Part shown: positions 51,485 through 63,620 of the stretch, piece after piece
Layout of the letters: each line of letters opens with the position of its first letter
How positions within the stretch are numbered: position 1 is the first letter of the stretch
From: Camarhynchus parvulus
Lineage: Eukaryota > Chordata > Aves > Passeriformes > Thraupidae
Assembly: GCF_901933205.1 (NCBI RefSeq)
Contig: NC_044573.1
Location: forward strand, 83,472,546 to 83,536,545
Length of the DNA stretch: 64,000 nucleotides
Direction: 5' to 3'
The notes under the pieces: model-generated
Database searches by the model: none
What the model was told of the DNA's origin: nothing
What the model saw: only the letters and a program-made list of their open reading frames with translations
Program-made: the position numbers and the translations under genes

Positions 51485-52554
51485 ACCAGCAGTACTCATG
51501 GTCGCCTTCTCAGCACTTCAATGAAGAAAGATACTCTCCTGCTCCGAGGAATATGAAAGGATTATCTGGTAGTCGCAATCAACCACAGTTATGTTCAGCT
51601 CATACTTGTGGCTTAGCATCCCCTGAAGATTGTGACCATACCCACGACCTTATCCACCATGGGCAGGAGCCAAGGCCGTCGTATCTCCTCAGCCCCACGG
51701 AGAGCTGCCCGCTGGACCACCACCGTTGCTCCCCCCGCAGCTCCATTCATTCTGAGTGCATGATGATGCCCATGGTAATGGGCGATCACATGTCCAGTAG
51801 CACTTTCCCCAGAATGCACTACAGCTCACATTACGACTCCAGAGACGACTGCGCCATGTCTCACGGTAACCCTAAGATTAACCGTATTCCTGCAAATCTT
51901 TTGGACCAGTTTGAGAAACAGCTTCCTCTTCACCGGGATGGGTTTCATACTTTACAGTACCAGCGGACCTCAACAGCTGCGGAGCAGCGCAGCGAGAGCC
52001 CGGGTAGGATTCGCCATCTCGTTCATTCCGTCCAGAAACTTTTTACTAAATCTCATTCTCTGGAAGGATCATCCAAGGGCAATGTTAATGGAACAAAAGG
52101 AGACAGTCGAGGGGACGATCATCATCATGGGCACCATTCCAAGCATAGCAAAAGGAGTAAAAGTAAGGAGCGAAAACCAGAAGGCAAGCATAAATCTGGA
52201 ATGAGTAGCTGGTGGAGCTCCGATGATAATTTGGACAGCGATAGCACTTACCGAACCCCTAGTGTGGTAAATAGGCACCACGCAGATCATATATCCCATT
52301 GCTATCCTGAGGCACTCCAGGGGCATTTTGGGGATCTCTCATTGAAGACTTCCAAAAGTAACAATGATGTGAAGTGTTCGGCTTGTGAAGGGCTACCAAT
52401 GACCCCTGATAGTAAATACATGAAAAGGAGTTCTTGGTCCACGCTTACAGTAAGTCAGGCTAAAGAAGCTTATCGCAAATCATCACTGAACTTAGATAAG
52501 CCTCTGGTTCATCAGGAAATCAAACCTTCTTTGAGGCCGTGCCATTACCTTCAG
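51485..52554 (+). CDS. DLGAP2: DLGAP2 large N-terminal coding exon (1,070 bp)
   Basis: This is the main N-terminal exon of DLGAP2 (disks large-associated protein 2, SAPAP2), a scaffold linking PSD-95 to Shank/Homer in excitatory synapses. The exon gives 2 bases plus 356 codons. It starts after tcatgacag and ends at a codon boundary in cttcag|gtaaga, a strong donor. It opens with QQYSWSPSQHFNEERYSP. Other blocks are MKGLSGS (51553), KINRIPANLLDQFEKQLP, RIRHLVHSVQKLFTKSHSLE (52006-52068), a His/Lys/Arg-rich stretch (about 52108-52200), SWWSSDDNLDSDSTYRTPS (52207-52263), SNNDVKCSACEG and RSSWSTLTVSQAKEAYRKS (near 52420-52494). I choose DLGAP2 over DLGAP1 because of QYSWSPxQHFNEERYSP, CSxHTCGL, the His run and STYRTPS, which I recall as DLGAP2-specific. 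The Met at 51553 matches the DLGAP1-style N-terminus and could start a shorter isoform. The upstream in-frame ATG at 51364 is intronic. The frame is intact with no stop. Confidence 0.97.
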
Positions 52555-52735
52555 GTAAGAGGAAGATTTTCTTGAGATTTTAATGAAAAGAGCATCACAG
52601 TATATGCCGTAGTCATTGTAAAAAATATACAAAGGTACCTCTCAAAGAATTTCTGTACGGCTCTCCTAATGCAGATATCAGATATTCCATTAAAGTGAGA
52701 AATCTCTGGCTTTTGTCTTTGTTTATAGACCACAG

Positions 52736-54994
52736 ATTAAAAACTATCAAACAGGTGTGATATAAATTTGTTTCAGGTCAGTAGATGTGTTTTCATCTTT
52801 GGAATTCATACTGAACACCTTGATGAAATATATATATCACACCAAAAAGGGAGCAATACTCTCAGCAGTCTGAGAGCTAGAAAGAGTGTTTCAAATACAT
52901 CCATGAATGGGTGATTTTAAAAACAGGCTGTGGGGAATCCTATTTTTGTGTTCTTTTATTCCTTCTCTCCATGTTTTTGTAAGTAACAGATGAATGGATT
53001 TATTGGTGTACCAAATTGCTTTGTTGTGGTGGTGATGACTCACATAGTTCTTTTTAATGATTGGATCACCCAGGATGATATTGAACTGAGTCTCTTTTGA
53101 AACCATACTATAACATCTGTGTTAAAAGATACATGGGTACCTCAGGGAGAGAGATATTTCGGGTCTGGGCCTCAGACTGGTTTTGATGGTGTTCTGCACA
53201 TGTGCTCTCTTGTAGCAACAAAGAAGCTCCCACTTTCTCCTACATTTAAATTTTAATATCTCCTGCTTGATGCCCTTTGCCACTCCAAAGTCACGCTAAT
53301 GTAACTATTTACCATGCTGCAAAACGATCTGGATCATAGAGTGACAAGGGTTTAAAGAATACTTTCCAAAATACTATTTTTAGACATTTGAATAATTTAC
53401 CTGGCCTATGTCCAGCACAGTCCCATCACAAGTGACATAAGCATATCAGATTATACACAGAACTGTAGTAGGTGCAGAGCAGAAAGGAGAGAGTACGTCA
53501 GAGGATAACTTCTTCAGCTGGCTTTGTCACCAGAAACAGATGTAGTATACAAATATTCCTTTAATAATTTATGCTAAGTATACCCTGCACAGCCCACATT
53601 GTTCTGAGTACATTCTCTTCTATTTCTTTTTAAGGAACTCCTCTTTCTCCAGAACTTCACCAATTCTCACATTAACATGGGGAAATCTCTCATCCAGATC
53701 TATGTATTATGAGATTTTCAGTTTCTCTGGGCCCTGCAGAAATTACTGTGCTTCTGTGCAGAAGTCTCTCCTCTCAGAGCTATATGTATCCAATAGTGAT
53801 GAGTGGAACTGGAAGAGCCAGATCTTTTCAAATGCATATGCAGACATCCAGGATCAATCTTCCCTACTGAAACAGGGAAAGTTTCTGATTGCAGAGAAAA
53901 GAAAATAAATTGCAGCCCTCAGAGCGTTACCATGCAAATTGATTCCAATCTAGACTGACAGCTGTGGTATTTTATCATATCCAAGTACATTCTCATGTAT
54001 GTAAAATAGACTGCACTTCCCTGGAAGTTTTTGATCTAACTCAAGGAGCCAGAGCTGGAAGTGCGTCATGTGCAGAGACTTCCATTCTGTCTATGTTCTG
54101 AAACCATGCATACAGCTGTGACACTACAGAGAAGTTTAGATATGATTAGATTTTTCCTTCCCATTCCACACTTCTACCCTGAAAACTCTGGTTCCTCTAT
54201 ACCTCTTTTGGGTTTACTGCTTTCCTTCTGAATCATGGTTCATTGTTTCTTCTTCCCCATACCTCCACTCCTATATCTCATTTGTCTTTACAGAAGCTAT
54301 AAATTTTTAATTTTCCTTTGCCTTCTCCTTACTCCCAAATTTTATCAGCATCCTCAAGTGAATGTGAAAGACTGAGCTCACAAACTAACTTGATTATCAC
54401 TAAGCTTTAGATCAAGCCCAGTGACAGGCCTAGGGGTTGGAAAGGCACACTTCTTTACAGCCACTTTTTATGCTTTTTGTGAATTAGGATTACTACAGAA
54501 AGGAATTTTCTTTTAGTAATTAGGAAGGCTTATCCAGCTTAAAATCTAGGAGATGGGAATCCAAATTTTTGCTGCACAGAGACTTTGTGATCTTTGTTTT
54601 TAAGACCTTTAAAAATGGGACAGTACCCATTCCCTATTCACAGGGATCCTATAATGGAAATGTGTTACAACTCAAGTGCGCAGTTACTACCACAAGGATT
54701 CTATACTTGTGTCCAAAGCACTAATACAAGGAATTCTATAACAGAAATATTCTCATTATAAAATATTAAAATAAAACATAGGTTTCATCATATCAGAATA
54801 TGCCATTCAGAGCATAGATATCCCTCAGACTGAGTGGCTGGCTTATTCACTGCCCAAGGTCAGCAAACAAATTGAGGGGATTCTATTCTGCCAATGAAAT
54901 AACTAATTGCTTGGTTTTTAAACTTCTGCTTTGAGGGATGTTGGGCTGTCATGTTGTAATCATTAAGATCAGAAATATGTCCCATTATTACCTC
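52736..54994. other. Intronic stretch with no recognised element
   Basis: Sequence downstream of the large exon with no second exon, RNA gene or repeat that I recognise. ORFs are short and overlapping. Confidence 0.45.
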
Positions 54995-55110
54995 TGCCAG
55001 GAACTTTCTCTCTAACTCAGGAAAAGTAATTTTTTAATCTCTCAACACTTCAATTTCTCTATCTGCAAAACTGAGGAGGGATGTTTAACTTTTCTTATGG
55101 CAGTGTAAGC
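54995..55110 (+). repeat. MIR-like SINE relic (sense)
   Basis: The sequence aagtaattttttaatctctc, then aacacttcaatttctctatc, then tgcaaaactgaggaggg matches the MIR core order (aagtcacttaacctctct, gtgcctcagtttcctcatct, gtaaaatgggg). Confidence 0.6.
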
Positions 55111-58100
55111 ACCATCACTGAATAATGATTGGATAAAAATAATCATTGGCTTCAGAAACTGAGAAAAGTAGAGAAACATGTCAGAATCCCTACCCAGGAG
55201 ATTTTTTACTGCCTTGCTCAAAAGTAGATTTCAATGAGAATTTAAGGGATTATGAAGCTGATGTGCAGCAGCAGATTTCCCTGAGGTGCACATTGAACAG
55301 ATTAGCATACAACCCCAAGGCTTTTCGCAAGGTCTCTGTTTTTAAAGTGGTATTAAATACATGTCCTGACTGATGTTAGCTATATATTTTTGATTCTTTT
55401 TAAAATAAAGCTGTGAAATTACAGTCCTTCAATGAATATATAAATATGTAAGCATACGTCTGAATAACAAAAAATTAATGTCTATATTTATATATTACTA
55501 TCCTTTTTAATTTTATGGTTTTTAAATTTTTTCTACTACCTTTTTTCTACTTTTGTTCTACTACCTAGTTATATGAGGTTTCTCAGTAGCCACCTCATTT
55601 TTCTATCTATTGGTTTTCTTCCTATTATTTTTTTCATTATCTGCATGAAATATTTCTACTTCTGTTTTCCACTGAGACTTTTGATATGCAGAATCTCAAA
55701 CTGAAAAACCATGGCAGTCTTAGACCTGTGCTGTAGACTTTCTTTACTGTCTTATGTTTCTGAGCTTCCGCTTTGTCTTCTGTCATAATTACTGAGCTTC
55801 TTCTCCTTCAAACCGAAACTCTGAAGAGTGAGTATATGAATTTTCTTTCTAAGAAGGTAGCTACTAGCAAATTAACAAATGCCTGGGAAAAGGAGATAAG
55901 ACAAGGGATTTTGAAGTTGTCTCCTCTTTATATGCTTCAGTCATGTCCTAGAGTTGAAAGCAAGTATTTCTTTAACCTGATAAATCTCCAGGCTTAATCT
56001 GTGGCTCCTCTTTTAGGGTTTTGCATTTCCTTCTCCACACAGAGTCCTTGCAGCTAAGGCATCTCCTTGGACGGGGAGTGTGGTGCTGTAAGTCAGAGCT
56101 GATTCAGTCAGCATGCCTTTTTCAAGCATGGGTGGTCATCTAGTCCTAAAGTGGATGGTTTGAGAGAATTAAATTAGTTGAAATGAAGCTGTATAAAATA
56201 GTGATTCTTTTTATCATTTAAAACCCAGATCAGATTTGCTTCACTCCTACAGTGGAGGTGATGAGAACACAGAGGAAGAAGGGAGAGGGGAAGAGTGAGG
56301 AGCTCGTTTGGGAGGGTTGTAATGTCAATCAGTTGACCAATTATCATCTCAAGAGCAGAGGGCTACCCTGTGTAACTGTACACTAACAGCATTTATCACA
56401 CCATATCTTGTGAATGATTAGCTGCAATTACTGTGTATGGGCCTCTAATTTCTATTTTGAATGCAGACAAATTGAGCATTTCAATGCATTTCTGGGCACC
56501 AAACACTTTGCCACCTCACTCAGCAGCAAAACAGCCCAAGTAGAACACCCATGCAGTAATGCACACTTTTGTATAGTTTTAGCCATAGTGGCTGCTACTG
56601 TTTTCCAAGTCATTTTAATTTTAATATAAAATATGTTAAGAAGAAGATAAATGAGCTGTGAGATCTCCTCTGTCTTCATCAGCTGTTTTGGCTAATTAGG
56701 GCTCACATGTGTACAGTGCAATGACTTTGATTAATTCCACTCTGATATGAGTACTAGCAAGGAGCAAAGATTTTTAACAGAAAAAAAAAGGATATGAACT
56801 AGGTAACTGTGCTGAAAGGATAGTCACAAAAGAGTCACTTACGGTTTCCAGAACTGAAATACCTTTGAATGCTAGTTAAAGAAAAATAATTCCTACAGTA
56901 GAGCCAAAAGACAGGCGATGGCATCACACTTACCATGACTGCAGTTCTGGAGCACAGTGCGATGTGTCACTGATTAATATTCCTTCCTCATTCAACAGCC
57001 TCCAAAGCAGCAAGCAATTGGGGTAAACATACCACAAGGTACAGTGAATGAGTCAGCACTAAAAAAGGAAATAGCATGTTGTTCTAAAAATGGCTTCAAC
57101 CCACTCCTGTCTTCCTAGTGCAGTTAAGAGCGAGCGTCATCGGTTACAGCAGAGGCACTGCTAAGCATGTGGATAATAATGTCAGCTGTGTACTCCACAG
57201 AATGAAAGAAAAGCACAGTTGGTCTCTTGTAAAAAGAAAAAGAAAAAAGCAGCAGTTTCAACAAGGCTCTTTGCTGGTTTAAGTTAAGGCTACATGGAGA
57301 AAACCTTTGAGGACAAGTTAATGGATAAATAGGCCTTAAGCCCTCAGTTACATTTTCTCAGGAACTCTGCTGGTGGCGGTACAGATTCCCACAAATGAAA
57401 CCACTGCCCATGTGAGGCACACGACTGCTTTGTACTCTCCCTCTGGTTTGCAAGGCAGGATTTGAACTCAATGCACTTTTCTCAGCACTTCATCTTTGTG
57501 AAACTAGATTGTATGTGCTTGCTTGACATAAAACCCGTGCATGAGCTACAGCAACTACATCCAATCCTCTACCAGTGAGTGCACACTGTGGAGCTAGCCA
57601 GAGCTAGCAGAGTTTTGATACTCACATCCAAATCACCATCACCCACGCTGCCTTCGCAATGATTTATGACCAGCCACTACTGAAGAATTAACTGGGCTGT
57701 TTCCACAGCAGGAAAATCTCATATAGACAGTAGGGTAGCAGGGCAGTCTGCATCCTAGCTCAGCATGGACAAATGCTGACATCCTTGTCTCAGCCACCCC
57801 TATCCCCTCCCAGTCTGCAGTGGTCATGTGCAAGACAACCAGGTAGTGCCCAAACAATAGGGGAAATGAAGGGACAGTTTTTTGCCCTACAGTCCATTCA
57901 CAGTGTTAATGTCAGCCTGCAACATCTTGTGGAACATTAAATAAAAAGGAGTAATAAATCCTACACTTCCCTGTATATACAGAATGCTGATGGGTTTGTA
58001 TATCACCAATCCTAGAATACTTAAACACCCCTAAGGGGGAAATACATTCAATCAATGATATTGTAAAGCAAAGCTCTGACCTAACAGCTGTCTTAAATCA

Positions 58101-61100
58101 CTGGTATCTTGAATTACTGTGTTAATCAGTGCTACAGCGCACTGCTTCCATGCCCATGTGCTAGGATCCTCATATTGGATAAAATTAATTACTGAAACTT
58201 TTTCCAGAGAACAGTAGAAAGATTTCAGAGTTAGTATTTTCTTAAAGCTGTCAAAACATGTCCCTATTACTGTGGAAATGTCAAAGCTATGAGTAGAAAA
58301 GGGAGGTCGTGATCCCACTGCCCTTTAATCAGGGGGAGTTGTCCTCCTTTATGATGTTAGAAATGTGTTGCCAAATTGTTTCTCAGTGTTCACTTCACTG
58401 AATCTGAAGGCTGACCTTTGCAGTTGTTACTCAAAGGTGTCACTGGTTCTGAAGAAGTTTTCATACAGCAGTAACTTACTGTTACCTACACTCAGGCTGT
58501 CTGCCAGAGGAGTCTGCACTTGGGGCTGCAATGACTGCACACTCTCCTAGGCCATAGGCTGGCTGCCTAGGGCAGGCCCAGCTCCTCTCTAGAGCAGTCC
58601 ATGCCATCCTTCCTGCAAGGATATGACTGTAAAAATGGTGAAGTATTCACAAATGTTGCTTTGGGGTTTTTTTGGTTGGTTTTGGTTTTTTAATTTTTTT
58701 TCTGAGTTTGGCCATCTTACAATGCTGTGCTTAAAGTTTGTTTTTTAAAGTAGAATTGCAAAAGTGTTTAAATAGCTCATTGTCCATACGGACAAGTTTC
58801 CTGGTACTTTGGTAGGGAAACACTTTTCGAAAAGTATGCAGAGAGTTAAGCATTACACACTAGATAAACAGGAGAAAAATACTCATTTTGCTATGGAAGC
58901 TAGATAATTGCAGTCATCTGGACTTAACCATTCAAATCATTATGTCAATCTTTAGTTAAAATCAGAAAAAATTGATAAGAGTCAAATACAGCTGTTAAAT
59001 AGCCTTTAAAATATTTATGTTTTAAAGACATGTACTGGTTTTTCAGTAGTAGACCTATAACAAACTAAAAAAAAAGTTACATAATTTCTTGCTTCATCAA
59101 ATAAGATGTTGTTTACCACAGGCCACTTTCTGAGTCAACCCTGCATATGCTGCCTTTTAGGTCCATCCTTAGGTTCAGCCTTATAATAGCTCTGCAACAC
59201 TGGAGACCTTGCTCCTTAGTCTCTGGTTTCAGAGGTGCTGTGCATTGCAAGTTTGTTGGGACCACCTCTCTTTTTCTTCTTTTTAGGGGCATTTTTTTCT
59301 CTTACTTTATACTTCTGTAACCTTGAATAGTCTGTGGGGTCTTGCCCAACTCAGAAAAGCTTTTATTCAGCTTCAGTTGCTGATGTTGTGGTTCTCTGGG
59401 CCCCATCTGCTGCCTGTCAGTCAGGCAGCCCAGCTGGCAGGTGTATTCCAGGTGTATTCCCTTTCACCTGTAGTAAGAGAAAGGCTGCAATTCTGTTTTG
59501 GTCTTTGGCCTTTTGATGCTTGGTTTTAGCAGACTTTGCATTTTATTCAATTTATAGAAAAAGATTTAAAGGAAAATGCAACCATGAGCTGGCCCAAAAA
59601 GACAGACATAGGAAAACAAACTCTGGGTGCAAACTCCTTTCCTTGGCAGAAAAGTTGCTTGTGGCCCGCATGCAAAGTTCAAAGTTGTGATCTTTGATGT
59701 TTCTGTGAATTTCCCTTAGCACAATAATTGCTACCTTGTGCTACATCTCTTCTATCAAATTACATGGTGTCAGGATGGTTTCCTTGGCACTGCATTCTGA
59801 TCCTCAATACTGTTACATGGCTCAGCAGGTCTCAGGTATTTTTTTCATCCAAGCTAGCCAATTTTTTCCTAAACTCCCTCCTGAGCACTCTTGGTTCAGT
59901 ACTTCACACAGGCAAGTGTTCCTGGTAGCCAGACCTTTTCAGTGGTAAAGATTGCTCCACAGCATGGGGGTGAAGTGCTGCAGGGCAGAGACCTCCAGGC
60001 AAGACTGTGGCTCTTTAGTGATCTGTGTTTGCCCAGCCCCAAGGCAGTCACCACACCATTTGCATTTGGGAGAGAATGCTCTCTGAGTTGGAGCGCTCAC
60101 CAGCTTAACTGAACACTTACCTTTACTTATTACTGTTGTAGGGTTATTTTTCAGGTAGCACTCTAGGTCATTTGACCATTACTAGCATTGCTTGAAAAGC
60201 TGAATATTGCTTAAGGAAAACCTGCCTCACTGAAGTTAATGGTAATATAGTATTAAAGTGGCTTGAGATGACGACAAAGCAGTGTCCTTGATCACACATC
60301 AAAGGAATTACACAGCCAATTGAAACACAGGTTTCTTGGTTGAAACTCTGCTGGTTTTGTCTCTTAGATTGAAAGACTATAAACAGGTTCTCATGTAAGT
60401 ACGAGCCAAGCCCTCCCTTCAGTCCAAGTTCACCTTATTCCAAAGTTCTGGCACAAGATCTCAGTGAGCTGAGCAGGCTAAAATCACCCACAGTGTGGAC
60501 AAGCCCATGACCACCATCTGGCTGCACCTTGCTCCAGCATGTCAAAACAGCAGAGTCCTGAGGGTCCCAGAGAGACCCAACAACACAGCAGAAGATTTCC
60601 AGGTGGCTGAACTGCAAGGATCTGTGCCATCAGTATGAGCACAAATGGTAATGGAGCAGGAATTTGGCCCACTTTCATCCAAACAGTATAAACAAAGCCA
60701 CAAAGTCCTCACACCAATTACAGTATTTAGCCATCCTCAAATTATAATTCACATAGTTGCTGGAGAACCAGTTGGGAAACATACTGCTGGTTCTTTTTTG
60801 TTGTTGTCGCTGATTTTGGTTTTGGGGGTTTTTTGTTTGTTATTTTTTAAATTTTGTTTTTAATCGCTTGTGAGATATGAGTTATAAAACATGGTTAAAC
60901 TGAAAAGAGCACAGTTCTTTAGAAAACACAGAAGCAATTTTAGTACATTGGACAGAAATCTTTCCTTCAAAGATTGCTTAGTGCTGTTTGCCTGGAACGC
61001 CCCATGAGAGAATAAAATCAGGCAATAAATAATGCTGACAATGATTTTCCTATTTGAACATCTCCCAGCTGGAATAGTATGTTTGTGGTCTGCATGGGTG

Positions 61101-62159
61101 TCCAGATTATTACCAAATCCCAAATTCCTGAAGTCAAGTTGTTTTCTACCCAATGTAAAGCATGTATTGTTTGGGATCTACATTATTTCCTTCCTCTTTC
61201 TGTAACACTATCACTGTTCAGAGCAAAGCCTGGAGACAATGGCTGGAAAGATTACTCTTGTTTTCTCAAATTAGCTCCTGCCTTGATGGACAGTGTCAAC
61301 TCACCTATGGGAATGCTGCAAGAACTCTCTGTGCTTCTGAGCTGTCAAGAAGTTCAAGGAGTAGAGGGTGGCATGTGAAAATTAAAGCTAATTATGAAGA
61401 ATGACATTGTTAGTGGTGAGGAGGAGTCCCTGGCATGTTTTGTAGAGACTTTTCAATGACTTCATTGCATAATTCATGATCCTTGCACAATGAATCAGCA
61501 CATGAAAAAAAAAAGCTACGCAGAAGAAACTAGTCAAAAATGTGCGCCAAGAATTGTGGTGAGTTGTAGACACAAGATTAGCTATTGAGGAAACAAACTT
61601 CTCTTTTCAGATACTGCACTCTTCCTTCCTGCAAAAATCCTGAGCAACAGGATCTAGAGCCAGTAAACAGGGGGATGTGTTAGTGCCATTAACCTCAGAA
61701 AAATATTCTTGTAATTGCTTGGTGTTCCTTCTTGAGTGAAAGTGTTGAAAACACAGGTCCAGCTCCCATCTCCCACTGTAGCATCAAGGAAATTTTCTGC
61801 TAATGCAAAAAATCATCTCTGTCTGCTCAGCAAGATTGTCATTTACTTTCATCTACTTGCAGCTGTGCACAGAGGCTGTTTTTCTGAGGCTCTTGAAGAC
61901 ATGATTTAGGAGAAAACCTCTTACCTGCATTTCAGATTGTGTAATCTTCTTGACCAGGCTGAGAAAGCATAAAATTACAAAAATTATTTGTCTCCAACAG
62001 AGTGTTTCATATCTTATCCTCTTCACATCATGCATAGTATAATTTCATGTGCAGACTTCAGCTTCTGCTTCTAGTAAAATGTGAAATTTGTATTACTAAA
62101 ATAAGATTTAGGTAAAAATCAATATTTCCATTAATTTTATATCTGCATGCTAATTAAAT
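55111..62159. other. Intronic stretch, low-complexity G/T tracts only
   Basis: AT-rich intron with two G/T-rich low-complexity pieces, at about 58658-58705 and 60790-60865. No exon for the canonical DLGAP GK-binding repeats was seen. ORFs up to 99 codons are unremarkable. Confidence 0.45.
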
Positions 62160-62164
62160 TTCAC

Positions 62165-62245
62165 AGAATTCCTATGAGGTAGGTAATCCTCACTTTAACC
62201 TTTGGGAATGAGAATTATGAAGAAGTGATAGTCATCTCCCTCAGC
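62165..62245 (-). repeat. Possible MIR-like relic (antisense)
   Basis: The string cctatgaggtaggta (62172-62186), followed by cctcactttaacctttggga and atgagaattatgaag, resembles the antisense MIR 3' half (ccctatgaggtaggtactat, attttacagatgag). The exact core is short. Confidence 0.45.
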
Positions 62246-62609
62246 TAAAGCCCTTTATTTAGAAGAGTTTCATTTTAGATAGTAAAGTAATCAGCAGTTT
62301 TAAGCAGATCAGCAGTTTAGCTGTGGAACAACTTTAAAATTCTGGGAGCTGTGAGCAAATGCCATAGAAGTGGAGGGAACAATGGGAGCAAGTCTGTTTT
62401 GAAATGTCAATGGCTGATGCCATTTTGACTGTTTTAGCTAAACCCTAAACTGAAATAAACTTTAAATAAAATCAAATTAACAGTGATCAAAGTCCAGAAG
62501 AATGAACATTTCATTGTTTCTTCCAGTTTTGTCATCAGGATTTCTTAGCTATAAGATTAGATGTTCACACTCCTAGAATTAGTTTTAGGGGGCCTAGACA
62601 GCCTATTTT

Positions 62610-62730
62610 TTCATAAGGTATAAGGAAAAGCTTTTTCCCCCTGAGTGTAGTGAAACATTGGATCAGGTTGTCTAGAGAGGTTGTGGAGTCTTCATCTTTG
62701 GAAATGTTCTAAACCCAGTTGGACACAGTC
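62610..62730 (+). mobile_element. Host CR1 LINE, left part (sense), interrupted
   Basis: The sequence tataaggaaaagctttttcc, then cctgagtgtagtgaaacatt, ggatcaggttgtctagagag, gttgtggagtcttcatcttt and ccagttggacacagtc matches the CR1 ORF2 C-terminus in sense (gtgaggcactggcacaggttgcccagagaggttgtgga...). It stops abruptly at cacagtc, where the consensus would go on with ctgggcaacctgct. That continuation is found at 63171. Confidence 0.85.
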
Positions 62731-63170
62731 AAATTATCACTGAATATCCTAAGTTGGTAGAGACCCACAAGGATCATTGAGTCCATCTCCTGTCCCTGCA
62801 CAGAACCATCTCCATGAGTCACAGCATGTGTCACAGGGCATTGTCCAAATGCTCCTTGAGCCCTGTCAGGCTTGGTGCTGTGCCCACTTCCCTAGGGAGC
62901 CTGTTCCAGTGCCCAAACACCCTCTGGGTGAAGAACCTTTTCCTGATATCCAACCTAAATCTCCCCTGACACAACTTCAGGCCATTCCCTTGGGCGCTGT
63001 CATTGGTCACCATTGAGAAGAGATCAGAGTCTGCCCCTCCTCTTCCCCTCACAGGCAGCTGTAACTGCAGTGAGGTCTTCCCTCAGTCTCCTCCAGGAGG
63101 AACAGACCAAGAGCCCTCAGCTGCTCCTCATACGGCTTCCCCTGAAGGTTCTTCACCATCTTTGTAGCAG
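62731..63170 (-). mobile_element. CR1-E-like LINE inserted in antisense into an older CR1
   Basis: A 5'-truncated CR1 of about 440 bp, read on the minus strand. In + coordinates it shows aagttggtagagacccacaa, ggatcattgagtccatctcc, tcaggcttggtgctgtgccc, cttccctagggagcctgttc, gggtgaagaaccttttcctg and cctcatacggcttcccctga. The minus strand still encodes recognisable CR1 ORF2 C-terminal residues (RLDIRKRFF, HWNRLPREV; ORF 62831-63052) without full reverse transcriptase. It is less decayed than the host copy around it. A possible short target duplication is cagtc (left) and cagttc (right). The subfamily is my recollection. Confidence 0.88.
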
Positions 63171-63256
63171 TTCTGGGCAAGCTGCTGTACCTGACCATAC
63201 TTCGAGCAGAAGGCTGGACTAGAGACCTCCAGAGCCCCTCCAACCTCAGTAATTCC
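63171..63256 (+). mobile_element. Host CR1 LINE, right part with intact 3' end (sense)
   Basis: The sequence ttctgggcaagctgctgtac, then cttcgagcagaaggctggac, tagagacctccagagcccct and ccaacctcagtaattccatga continues the consensus exactly where 62730 stops. It ends in the CR1 3' terminal pattern. It is the remainder of the element split by the antisense insertion. Confidence 0.85.
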
Positions 63257-63432
63257 ATGATTTCTAGTTTGTTCTGTAGTTTTGTTAAATCCATCCCTGT
63301 TTTCCCTGACAATATGCTGTTTTTTTCTTCCAGAGAATCAGGGGACAGACATACAGCTGAAGTCCAGTTAAGGGTGCAAAATCCTTCTTCTGTCAGATCT
63401 GGCCTGAGCACAATCAGCACGTTCAACAGGAA

Positions 63433-63620
63433 GAATAGAAACATACATAGAATCATTTCAATTGGAAATTATCTTTAAGGCTATTGAGTCCAGCTGTTAA
63501 CTCAGCACTGCCCAGTGCACCACTAAACCATGTCCCTAAGCACCGCATCTGGACATCTTTTAAATTCATCCAGGGATGGTGATTCAGCTGCTTACCTGGG
63601 CAGTCTGGTCCATTTTAATC
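63433..63620 (-). mobile_element. CR1 LINE 3'-end fragment (antisense)
   Basis: The sequence catagaatcatttcaattgg, then aaattatctttaaggctattg, gagtccagctgttaactcag, cactaaaccatgtccctaag and cagggatggtgattcagctg is a good antisense match to the 3' end of another CR1 subfamily. It shows moderate divergence and is 5'-truncated near cctgggcagtctggtcc. Confidence 0.9.

Noticed and set aside
63049..63456. 135-codon minus-strand ORF
   Set aside because: It runs across the boundaries of two oppositely oriented CR1 pieces and unrelated intron, so it is a fortuitous fusion of repeat fragments.
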